DNA of 6,956 nucleotides from Candidatus Poribacteria bacterium WGA-3G (GTDB lineage Bacteria; Poribacteria; WGA-4E; WGA-3G): NCBI GenBank assembly GCA_000406005.1, contig ASZN01000122.1, forward strand, positions 1 through 6,956, in the 5' to 3' direction. A program made the translations under genes and the position numbers. Shown piece by piece: positions 1-6,386 of the stretch. Below the pieces are notes generated by a model, which ran no database searches, was not told the DNA's origin, and was given only the letters and a program-made list of their open reading frames with translations. Positions within the stretch are counted from its first letter, which is position 1. Every line of letters begins with the position of its first letter.

Positions 1-93
1 GATGCACAGGCTAACAGCCTATGCTACGAAAGATGCACAGGCTAACAGCCTATGCTACGAAAGATGCACAGGCTAACAGCCTATGCTACGAAA
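1..93 (-). repeat. Three tandem copies of a 31-bp hairpin repeat with GTAG foot
   Basis: Three identical head-to-tail 31-bp units lie at 1-31, 32-62 and 63-93 with no spacer between them. In unit 1, bases 4-12 pair with bases 16-24 around an AAC loop at 13-15, with one C/A mismatch (7 against 21), so each unit can fold into a hairpin. On the minus strand the hairpin is preceded by GTA, and the first stem base completes GTAG (complement of CTAC at 24-27). This resembles REP elements, whose GTAG foot is recognised by REP-associated Y1 transposases. That family link is inference. The array begins at base 1 and may continue to the left. It lies just downstream of the 3' end of the solute-binding protein gene. 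Confidence 0.9.
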
Positions 94-139
94 GAGCAAC
101 CTACTGACGGCTGACTGCCGATTGCTGATGGCTGTTCTG
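94..139. other. Short spacer with GCTGA-like degenerate repeats
   Basis: Between the tandem array and the stop codon of the solute-binding protein gene lies a stretch rich in variants of CTGACGGCTGA, with a small possible stem CGGC/GCCG at 108-120. I see no gene and no convincing intrinsic terminator with a T-tract for the minus-strand gene that ends at 140. It looks like low-complexity intergenic repeat sequence. Confidence 0.4.
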
Positions 140-1468
140 TTACTCGTCGTAGTAGCCGGCATCCTCGAAGATTTCCTCATGTTTTCGTGCGATATTGTTG
201 AGTGCCTCTTTTGGGGATTTGATTTTGGAGATTGCTTGGCTCCAATTCGTCTGGCAGACCTCTAAGAGTTCTGCGTATTCCGGCACTGCCCAGAAATCGC
301 GAAGGTATGGGAAACTTGCGGCGAAGGCTTCGTTAAACGGTGTCGCTTTCTTAAAGGTATCCGATTGTAAGACCTCTTTATGCGGTGTGAAACCGCCGAG
401 TGCCGCCCATTTTTCTTGTACGGGTTTCTGCATAAACCACTTCATGTATTGCTTGGCAAGGTCCTTGTTTTTAGAATAGGAAGAGACGGACATACCTTGT
501 CCACCGATGCTGATATAGTGTCCTTTTGGACCGGCGGGTGCGATGAAGAAACCGCTCTTATCGTGCGAGATCGGATTGGTTTCAGGATTAACGACACCCG
601 GTAGGAAGGCGAAGTAATTCATTGCCATAGCAACCTTACCTGCGGTATAGGCATTCAGTGTTTCTGCCCAGTAGTAGTTCGGTGCATCCGGCGGTGCGAA
701 CTGGAGTAAATCGGTGTAAAATTCGAGTGCTTTGGCACAGTCTTCTGAGTTAATGTGTCCAGCAACCTTATAGGTGTCGGCATCGCCGTAGCTGCCCCCG
801 TAACTCCACATCACTTGTTGGAATCCCATGGTAATGCCGTCGTATTCCTTGCTATACCATGTCGCGATGCCGTAGAGGTCCTGATCTGGCCGCGTAAAGA
901 ATTCGGCGATATCGCGGAGTTGATCGTAGGTTTTCGGCGGTGCGAGTGCGTAGCCGTATTTTTCTTGAAACGCTGCCATCTCTTTCGGGTCTTCAAACAG
1001 GTCTTTCCGGTAGACGTATCCTGCGGCATCGACCTCTGCGGGTAATGCCCAGTACGTTCCACTGCCTTTTGGGTATTCAGCGAATGCTGTCATCGCCGGT
1101 CCGTAGATAGAATCGACATCAATATTCTCGTTGATCCAATCGGTTAGATTGATATAGTTTTCACCCTGAGAGTTCCTACCCAGCCACTGGCTATCACCAA
1201 TAACAATATCGTATAGATCGCTTTTTCCGACAAACGCGGTGAAAACCTTATCTTGGAAGTTGGGCCACGGAATCTGGACGACATCAACAGCGATACCGGT
1301 TTCAGTGGTAAAGTCTTTCGAGAGTTCCTGCAAATAGTTTGCGGGGTCCCATTCTGCCCAGACAATCGTTAAGGATTGGGATTGGTGGTTGTCAGCTTTC
1401 GGAGCACTAACAAATGTCAGTGCAAGTATTAGGACTAAGACAAGGCTTATGTGAACACTTTTCATCAT
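140..1468 (-). CDS. ABC transporter extracellular solute-binding protein, family 1 (sugar type)
   Basis: This is a secreted substrate-binding protein of the COG1653/UgpB type, which captures a solute, most often a sugar or oligosaccharide, outside the membrane and delivers it to an ABC permease. The 442-residue product has the usual family length. A Sec signal peptide is visible: MMKS, then a hydrophobic stretch around residues 6-21, then SAPKADN. There is no lipobox cysteine, so it is probably soluble or periplasmic rather than a lipoprotein. Family-like blocks follow: TIVWAEWDP near 34-42, a TETGIAVDVVQIPW segment at 55-68, ALPAEVDAAGYVYRKDLFEDP near 141-161, GKVAMAMNYFAF near 277-288 and a late GGQGMSVSSYSKNKDLAKQYMKWF block. 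The start at 1468 is chosen because GGAGG (1475-1479) lies 6 bases upstream. The next codon (1465) is also ATG, 9 bases from GGAGG, and is equally possible. An upstream ATG at 1510 would put charged residues before the signal peptide and is less likely. No permease or ATPase gene is in the window, so the substrate cannot be inferred. Confidence 0.93.
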   Translation of the reverse strand: MMKSVHISLVLVLILALTFVSAPKADNHQSQSLTIVWAEWDPANYLQELSKDFTTETGIAVDVVQIPWPNFQDKVFTAFVGKSDLYDIVIGDSQWLGRNSQGENYINLTDWINENIDVDSIYGPAMTAFAEYPKGSGTYWALPAEVDAAGYVYRKDLFEDPKEMAAFQEKYGYALAPPKTYDQLRDIAEFFTRPDQDLYGIATWYSKEYDGITMGFQQVMWSYGGSYGDADTYKVAGHINSEDCAKALEFYTDLLQFAPPDAPNYYWAETLNAYTAGKVAMAMNYFAFLPGVVNPETNPISHDKSGFFIAPAGPKGHYISIGGQGMSVSSYSKNKDLAKQYMKWFMQKPVQEKWAALGGFTPHKEVLQSDTFKKATPFNEAFAASFPYLRDFWAVPEYAELLEVCQTNWSQAISKIKSPKEALNNIARKHEEIFEDAGYYDE

Positions 1469-1474
1469 TTCTTT

Positions 1475-1479
1475 CCTCC
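1475..1479 (-). promoter_or_regulatory. Ribosome binding site for the solute-binding protein gene
   Basis: The minus strand reads GGAGG here, 6 bases before an ATG at 1468 and 9 bases before a second ATG at 1465. It is what moves the start downstream of the longer open frame that begins at 1510. Confidence 0.85.
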
Positions 1480-1549
1480 GTATAAAGATAATGCGAGTTG
1501 TTATCAACACCTGTTAAAATCTGAAATGCGGTTCGGTGCTTTACCAAGC

Positions 1550-1578
1550 ATTATAAGCAAACAGGAAAATTTTTGCAA
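1550..1578 (-). promoter_or_regulatory. Sigma70-type promoter of the solute-binding protein gene
   Basis: On the minus strand a TTGCAA box (1573-1578) is followed by exactly 17 bases and then a perfect TATAAT (1550-1555). Transcription would begin near 1543 and give a leader of about 75 bases before the start codon. This sits in the 150-base gap between the 240-residue gene and the solute-binding gene, so the transporter component is probably transcribed separately from the genes upstream. Confidence 0.7.
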
Positions 1579-1662
1579 GAAAATTTGTTTGCGGTGCGGA
1601 CATCCGAAACTGCAGTAAAATAATCCAAGCTGTCACACTAAGGATACTATAGGGAGGGTCTG

Positions 1663-2385
1663 TCAAAGTTCACCGATGCAGAACACGGTATTCTTTGCTT
1701 CTAAACTCCGAATTTCGGAATAGTGGTAAATTTGGGTAACTTCCACCCCATTTTCAATGATAGCAGTGGGGCGTTCGATAACGAAATCCGCGAAGTGCGG
1801 TGCGTTGAAAGCAACGTAAGCGAGGCTGAACGTCTCAATCTGCGGATCGTATCGCTTTGACAGATCAGGAAATAGGACGATTCCTGTGTCAACTTGGTAG
1901 ATGCCTGCGTTTTCATCTATATTCATCGTTTTAACCGGACACTCGATAATTGCACGTTGATGTGTATCGGTATCCCATATTTCTGTGTGCGTTACGATGG
2001 GTAGACATTTTTGTGTCGCCTCAAAAATGGCTGCGTTGCTATCAAGGACCTGGACCGGCGATGCCTCTTGAACATCGAACAGCGTGCCGCCCCAATAATC
2101 CCGCGCCGGTCTATGCTCGACGTAGTTATCGTTGCAGGAAGCATGCCTCCTGAAGACGGCTGTATGTTCTTCGCCGAAAACGGGGAGGAAGTCATAGTTT
2201 GGATTCATGAAGAGATTTTTCTCCGCAAAGGTGTGTTCACTCTTACACGAACCGCATTGGTAGTAATCGCTGAAACTTCCATTTGTGTTATCTATGATGC
2301 GGCATCGAGATTCGACCCAAAAGCGCGGGGCATTCCCGTTGCCGACAGTGTTGATAAAAGAGCGTCCATAATCAAGGCAATTCAT
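1663..2385 (-). CDS. Uncharacterised 240-residue protein with a CxxC motif
   Basis: I do not recognise this family. The product is soluble-looking, with no signal peptide or membrane segment. It has eight cysteines: C3, C28, C44, C47, C84, C127, C149 and C236. C44 and C47 form a YQCGSC motif that could, with C28 or nearby histidines (H51, H74, H81), bind a metal or form a disulfide. This is speculation. The first 100 residues are rich in Asn, Asp, Arg and aromatics. The second half (about 105-240) alternates hydrophobic and polar residues and looks like a beta-rich domain. The start at 2385 is supported by AAAGGAA (2391-2397) about 6 bases upstream. The gene lies 48 bases downstream of the protease fragment in the same direction, so it may share the transcript. 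It ends in TGA at 1663. Confidence 0.72.
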   Translation of the reverse strand: MNCLDYGRSFINTVGNGNAPRFWVESRCRIIDNTNGSFSDYYQCGSCKSEHTFAEKNLFMNPNYDFLPVFGEEHTAVFRRHASCNDNYVEHRPARDYWGGTLFDVQEASPVQVLDSNAAIFEATQKCLPIVTHTEIWDTDTHQRAIIECPVKTMNIDENAGIYQVDTGIVLFPDLSKRYDPQIETFSLAYVAFNAPHFADFVIERPTAIIENGVEVTQIYHYSEIRSLEAKNTVFCIGEL

Positions 2386-2433
2386 CGGTTTTCCTTTCGG
2401 TAATGTTCATATATTCTCGCGTTTTGCTATAAA

Positions 2434-2703
2434 TCAATACTCCCAATCTTCGTATGCGAGTGGTGCGCGGTTGAGTTCGTCCCTATAGGTGCGCCACTGT
2501 GGTAGGAAAGTGTCCATCAGTTCACGAAACCGATCGTTGTGGTCGCGCTCCAGAAGATGCACCATCTCATGCACCCATACATACACCAGACACGATTTCG
2601 GTTTCTTCGCGAGTTCGAGATTCAGCCAGATACGTTTGGCTCCGATGTTGCAAGACCCCCAGAGCGTTTTCATCCGCCTAATCCGTACCTCATTGACAGA
2701 CAC
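2434..2703 (-). CDS. YgjP-type zinc metalloprotease, N-terminally truncated (C-terminal catalytic part only)
   Basis: The sequence is the C-terminal catalytic part of the YgjP/DUF45 metallopeptidase family (M48-like, related to SprT/WLM). The zinc site is intact: HEMVH at residues 45-49 with a third likely ligand at H55 (ERDHNDRF). The family block RRMKTLWGSCN (10-19) and the ending FLPQWRTYRDELNR are also present. Intact members are about 220-240 residues, so roughly the first 60% is missing. Family sequence continues upstream of the nominal GTG start: the same frame reads RPLLEKWEPKLG across 2704-2739, as in full-length relatives, until it meets hsdR. The GTG at 2703 is therefore not an original start. 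It lies two bases after the hsdR stop (TAG at 2706-2708) and could be used by translational coupling. YgjP proteins are commonly found next to type I restriction hsdR genes. This copy is most likely a remnant. Confidence 0.85.
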   Translation of the reverse strand: MSVNEVRIRRMKTLWGSCNIGAKRIWLNLELAKKPKSCLVYVWVHEMVHLLERDHNDRFRELMDTFLPQWRTYRDELNRAPLAYEDWEY

Positions 2704-2705
2704 GC

Positions 2706-4718
2706 CTAACTTTGGTTCCCATTTTTCAAGTAGTGGTCTTGCATGTTCTTGTCGATATAGAGGTAGGTTGCTGGGGGTGCGTCGAAACCGGTGAGGAGTT
2801 TATCGACAACGATGAGGAGTTTCATCTTCTCCGGCTTTTTAATAAAAAGTTCTTTTACCTCCCGCTCAAACAGATCGGCTTTATGCATCGCTGTGTTTTC
2901 GGGTTCATTAAAGTGTTGCGCGAGCATCTGTCGATAGACGTAATACTCTGTCTGTCTATCGGTCCGTCCTTCGCCGGTTTCTTCTCTTGCGACAGTATCT
3001 GCTGACGGTCTATAGGATGTTACGATGGCACATCTCCCTTTTAAGGGTGTCTCCTGAAAAAGTTCAAAAAATCGGCAGGCGGAGAAGATGCTATCTGCGA
3101 CGAGCATAGCGTTACCGCGTCCGCTTTTAAGTCTGTCTCGTTCCGCCATGTCGAGGACGATATCCGCGACGATTTTGCCCAAGCGTTCGCGTGAACTGAG
3201 GACGTTCTGCATCGTGATCCAGCGTTTTCGGAGCCGCGCTTTCGCCCTCTCGGTTAACCCGCTGGTTTTATCCTCGAACCACTGATCAATTTCTTCCTGA
3301 GAAGTGAGATTCTGGTCAACGTCGCGTGCCTCATAACGGAGGTCTAACACGACACTGTCTTCAACGGCTTCGTCGTATTTGTAGGTGTGGATATAGGTGC
3401 CGAAGGTCTCAATGCTGCGTTGTTTATCGTTTTTTAAGAGTGGTGTGCCTGTGAAACCGATCAGCATTGCATTCGGTAGAAGCACCTTCATGGCTTTGTG
3501 GAGTTTACCGGACTGTGTACGATGGCATTCGTCAACAAAGACGAAGAATTCACCTCTCGGTTGAAAACCGTCCGACAGATGTTTTTCAATGTCTTCAACA
3601 TAATCGTCATAATCGTCAGTGTCGGCATCTGCTATCTCACCCGACCTGCCGAATTTGTGGACGAGTGAACAGACCAAACGCTCGGCAGAATTCGCAAGCA
3701 CTTGCAGGAGATGTGCGCCGCTCTGTGTCCGTCTAATGTTTTCGTTGACTCCGTTAAAAACTTTCTCAATCTGTTCGTCGAGTTCGGTGCGGTCGGTGAT
3801 GATAAGCACGCGTGCGTTCGGGATGGTTTCGAGGGTCGATTTTGCGAGCCAGACCATCGTGAGGCTTTTACCGCTGCCTTGGGTGTGCCATACGATGCCG
3901 CCTTCCCTGCTTTTTATACGCGTTTGTGCTGCTTTGACACCGAAAAATTGGTTGTGTCGGCAGATTTTCTTGATAGTGCCGTCGAACACGATGAAGTTAT
4001 GTAAAATGTCGAGCATTCGGGTCTTATTACAGAGTTGACTGAGTTCTCGGAACAACGGGTTATCGCCTGCATCCGGATGCGCATCCGTCTCCTTCCAGTG
4101 TAGCCACTGTTTCTCTGGTGTTCTGATTGTGCTGTAGCGGAGTCCTTGAATTTCGCTGCCTGCCATGACGAGTTGCACGGTGGCGAAAAACCGTTCGATG
4201 AAATCTTCGCGTTGGTTGGTGAGGTTCTGACGGATGCCTTCGGAGACGGAGACGGTGGAGCGTTTGAGTTCCAAGACACCGATGGCGATGCCGTTGATGT
4301 ATAGCACGAGGTCGGGACGTTTCGTGTGCTCGCCTTTGAGGGTGACCTCTTCGGCGATACCGAAATCGTTGCTGAACGGGTGTTCCCAGTCGATGAGTTT
4401 GACGGTGATGCGGTGTTCCCCTGTGCTGGGTTGGACGTTCACACCGTAACGTAACAGTTCATAGACTTCTCGGTTTGCGTCGATAAGGGATCTGTTGCTA
4501 CCGAGTGCGGACGCTTTGTCGAGTTCGTACAGTACTTTGGTGATAATCTCGTCCTCGTGCTGTCTGCTCTTGAGCCAATCGGTCAGCAAATGTTTCTCAA
4601 CGTTGCTATTGTCTTGACGCGCGTGCCAGTTGCCGAGGCAGGTATACCCCAAGGTCTTCTGGAAGAATGTGAGGACGCGTTCTTGTGTGCGTATTTCGGT
4701 TTCGCCGACGGTGTTCAT
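2706..4718 (-). CDS. hsdR: Type I restriction enzyme R subunit, C-terminally truncated
   Basis: HsdR is the ATP-driven translocase and nuclease of type I restriction-modification complexes (with HsdM and HsdS). The N-terminal PD-(D/E)xK nuclease is visible in RPDLVLYINGIAIGVLELKR (134-153: D136, E150, K152). The superfamily 2 motor follows: Walker A TQGSGKS (279-285), the DECH box in FVDECHR (394-400), motif III GFTGTP (421-426) and motif V LLTGFDAPP (641-649). Similarity ends at YLYIDKNMQDH (652-662), and eight unrelated residues lead to TAG. Relatives continue directly into the motif VI block (QAICRVNR-like) and on to about 900-1100 residues. Motif VI and the C-terminal helical region that docks to HsdM are therefore gone, and restriction is probably dead. 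The start ATG at 4718 fits the family N-terminus but has no clear Shine-Dalgarno. The gene lies 113 bases downstream of the DUF4062 gene. No hsdM or hsdS is in the window. Confidence 0.93.
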   Translation of the reverse strand: MNTVGETEIRTQERVLTFFQKTLGYTCLGNWHARQDNSNVEKHLLTDWLKSRQHEDEIITKVLYELDKASALGSNRSLIDANREVYELLRYGVNVQPSTGEHRITVKLIDWEHPFSNDFGIAEEVTLKGEHTKRPDLVLYINGIAIGVLELKRSTVSVSEGIRQNLTNQREDFIERFFATVQLVMAGSEIQGLRYSTIRTPEKQWLHWKETDAHPDAGDNPLFRELSQLCNKTRMLDILHNFIVFDGTIKKICRHNQFFGVKAAQTRIKSREGGIVWHTQGSGKSLTMVWLAKSTLETIPNARVLIITDRTELDEQIEKVFNGVNENIRRTQSGAHLLQVLANSAERLVCSLVHKFGRSGEIADADTDDYDDYVEDIEKHLSDGFQPRGEFFVFVDECHRTQSGKLHKAMKVLLPNAMLIGFTGTPLLKNDKQRSIETFGTYIHTYKYDEAVEDSVVLDLRYEARDVDQNLTSQEEIDQWFEDKTSGLTERAKARLRKRWITMQNVLSSRERLGKIVADIVLDMAERDRLKSGRGNAMLVADSIFSACRFFELFQETPLKGRCAIVTSYRPSADTVAREETGEGRTDRQTEYYVYRQMLAQHFNEPENTAMHKADLFEREVKELFIKKPEKMKLLIVVDKLLTGFDAPPATYLYIDKNMQDHYLKNGNQS
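2727..2739 (-). other. hsdR-ygjP fusion junction (probable internal deletion)
   Basis: Reading the minus strand, HsdR family sequence is recognisable down to the codon for H662 (2733-2735). YgjP family sequence (RPLLEKWEP) is recognisable in a different frame from about 2739 downward. The two matches meet or overlap by a few bases, so no spacer remains. This is expected if a deletion joined the middle of hsdR to the middle of a downstream ygjP. A chimeric assembly join would look the same. Confidence 0.75.
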
Positions 4719-4727
4719 GGTAATAAA

Positions 4728-4757
4728 TAGTTGTCAGTTTTAATAGTTATCAGTTTT
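4728..4757. repeat. Two direct copies of TAGTTRTCAGTTTT in the gap before hsdR
   Basis: TAGTTGTCAGTTTT (4728-4741) and TAGTTATCAGTTTT (4744-4757) sit 16 bases apart. Looser CAGT variants follow at 4757-4761, 4783-4789 and 4796-4800. They fill most of the 113-base gap (4719-4831) between the DUF4062 gene and hsdR. The stretch is AT-rich. I see no obvious promoter or terminator in it. It could be an operator-like direct repeat or simple intergenic repeat drift. Confidence 0.6.
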
Positions 4758-4831
4758 CAGTACGGTTTTCTGCGAAAAATCTTTCAGTTGTAGGTTTCAG
4801 TCCTCGAAGATTGGATAACTCTGGCTGCATC

Positions 4832-6361
4832 TTATACTGCGTCTCCTGATTTCAACTTTGAAAGTTCGCTCCTTCCTTTGTCTGTCAAACGGTACTGCTG
4901 TAGCCTGCTATTGGGTTTGTCAGGTATTGTGTATTCGATGAACTGATCTGCCCTGAGTTTCCGTACAACCGCGTTGAGTTGGGCGGATATTGCTTTCTGT
5001 CCTAAATTTTTGGACAATTCAGATTTTTGCATTGGTCCGGTAGCGAGTAGTTTTATCACTTTGGATTGCATATCTTCAGGTTGTGACTCTGGCAGTGACT
5101 CTGGCAGTGACTCTGGCAGTGACTCTGGCAGTGACTCTGGCTGCTTTGGATATGTAGCACGCCAAATTGTTGTCTTGAATCCACCGCTGTCGGTGAATTC
5201 CGGTTCGGATAAGCCAGCATCTCTACATCGACGAATCATGTCTAATGTCCCTGTCCCCATCTCTTCAATGTATTGGGTGAGGTACAAGGATCGAGCAAGC
5301 AACCGGTTGTTGGGTACCGATGGGTGCGCCTGTCGCAGTTGCTCCAGAGTCAAGGCGGGTGGCAATCTGCCAGGATTCAAAACCTCAAGCCGATCCGAGA
5401 ACAGCATCACTTGGACGCTGGCATTACTGGTATAGTCCCGATGTGCTACGGCATTGACGATCGCTTCCCTCACCACCTCTTTTGGAATCTCATAGCTAAC
5501 AGGTGCTTGCGTACTCTCTGCCCGTGTTCCTACCGACAGTGCAATCTTGCTAAGCACAAAATCGACTGCCTGATCAACGAGTTGAAACGCTGTGCCGTTG
5601 TAGCGCTGATAGGATGGAATCGGTTTGGCGACTTCTGTTCCGTGGAAATGGGCACATTTAACGTCCGAGGAAATCAGAAACCGCTGTGGTGCCTTCGCAA
5701 ATGATAACACCGCCGCGTTCGTTGGTCGTCCACCGTTTAAGAGATTCAGATGTCCCAGCAATACCTCGGTTGAGGTGCCTTCAGTCAACGGGAAGTCTCT
5801 TGTATTGCGTGCCGTGCGGATAAACCAACCCATCTGCTCGGTGTCGAGATCGTCCAGTGAGGCTTTTAAACACGGTGCGGCATCAAAAGTCTCAGAACGG
5901 ATAAAGTCTTCGCTATCAAGGTATTCAACCAGTGCTGCGTAGAGTGCCGTTACTAATTCTTCCGAGGTGGTGAATCGTTTTCGGATGAGTCCGGCTTGTG
6001 CTTTACGGATAAGTGCCTGCATCTTCGGGTGCCGTGCGTTGTCATCGGCACCTTTCACGAAAATGAGTCGGTGTATACCTGAATCGGTTGCCTGATCAAA
6101 CTCGCGTTCTGTTGGTGATATTCCGTCCGAATCCTCAAAGCCGTAGTCGTTGCCGAACAAACCTACATAGAGGTTGGACCGTTCTACTTCATCCAGATAG
6201 AGTGCATCTGGGCGGCGATCTGATGCGGGTACATCCTCGAACAGAAAGAAGTCAAAGAACTTCCGCATCAACGGATCGCCGCGCAGATAGTCGCGTAGTG
6301 CTGCGCGTTCCTGTGCGAATTCCGTTTGTACGCTGCTGATGAAAATGCGGACACGATTCAT
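4832..6361 (-). CDS. DUF4062 / RecG-like (COG2865) ATP-binding protein with winged-helix C-terminus
   Basis: Three parts are visible in 509 residues. Residues 4 to about 100 are a DUF4062 domain (VRIFISSVQTEFAQERAAL; later DEVERSNLYVGLFGNDYG). Residues about 170-400 match the ATP-binding region of COG2865, 'RecG-like transcriptional regulators'. These carry a GHKL-type ATP site: REAIVNAVAHRDY (298-310; E299, N303, H307), DRLEVLNPG (323-331) and a glycine-containing loop in IEEMGTGTLDMIRRC (365-379). Residues about 431-509 form a winged helix-turn-helix ending LTDKGRSEL. A low-complexity linker of PESL units (409-427) joins the last two. Most COG2865 proteins begin with an AlbA_2/Schlafen-like domain, and here DUF4062 takes its place. 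The ATG at 6361 has AGGTGA at 6365-6370. The gene lies 25 bases after a 69-residue gene and before hsdR. Such proteins often accompany type I restriction loci. A regulatory or defence accessory role is inferred; the biochemical activity is unknown. Confidence 0.88.
   Translation of the reverse strand: MNRVRIFISSVQTEFAQERAALRDYLRGDPLMRKFFDFFLFEDVPASDRRPDALYLDEVERSNLYVGLFGNDYGFEDSDGISPTEREFDQATDSGIHRLIFVKGADDNARHPKMQALIRKAQAGLIRKRFTTSEELVTALYAALVEYLDSEDFIRSETFDAAPCLKASLDDLDTEQMGWFIRTARNTRDFPLTEGTSTEVLLGHLNLLNGGRPTNAAVLSFAKAPQRFLISSDVKCAHFHGTEVAKPIPSYQRYNGTAFQLVDQAVDFVLSKIALSVGTRAESTQAPVSYEIPKEVVREAIVNAVAHRDYTSNASVQVMLFSDRLEVLNPGRLPPALTLEQLRQAHPSVPNNRLLARSLYLTQYIEEMGTGTLDMIRRCRDAGLSEPEFTDSGGFKTTIWRATYPKQPESLPESLPESLPESLPESQPEDMQSKVIKLLATGPMQKSELSKNLGQKAISAQLNAVVRKLRADQFIEYTIPDKPNSRLQQYRLTDKGRSELSKLKSGDAV
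5083..5142 (-). repeat. 12-bp tandem repeat encoding the PESL linker
   Basis: Five consecutive 12-bp units (plus-strand unit GTGACTCTGGCA, the last differing at its final base) encode repeated Pro-Glu-Ser-Leu in the DUF4062/RecG-like protein at about residues 407-426. Because the unit is a multiple of three, gain or loss of copies would change linker length without shifting the frame. Confidence 0.95.
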
Positions 6362-6364
6362 TGT

Positions 6365-6370
6365 TCACCT
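6365..6370 (-). promoter_or_regulatory. Ribosome binding site of the DUF4062/RecG-like gene
   Basis: AGGTGA on the minus strand, three bases before the ATG at 6361. It lies in the 25-base gap after the stop of the 69-residue gene, which supports the two genes being one transcription unit. Confidence 0.6.
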
Positions 6371-6386
6371 GTTACACTGCTGGTGC

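Noticed and set aside
1..93. CRISPR array
   Set aside because: The 31-bp copies are directly adjacent with no spacers, and no cas gene is in the window.
1469..1510. Upstream start for the solute-binding protein at 1510
   Set aside because: It would add 14 residues with several Arg/Lys ahead of the signal peptide and lacks a ribosome binding site, while GGAGG is well placed for 1468 or 1465.
2011..2403. Plus-strand 130-codon frame opposite the unknown gene
   Set aside because: The minus-strand frame is longer, has a good ribosome binding site and fits the direction of every neighbour.
4974..5435. Plus-strand frame encoding a Ser-Asp-Gly repeat protein
   Set aside because: It is the antisense of the PESL repeat and surrounding DUF4062/RecG-like gene; the minus-strand product has clear domains on both sides of the repeat.
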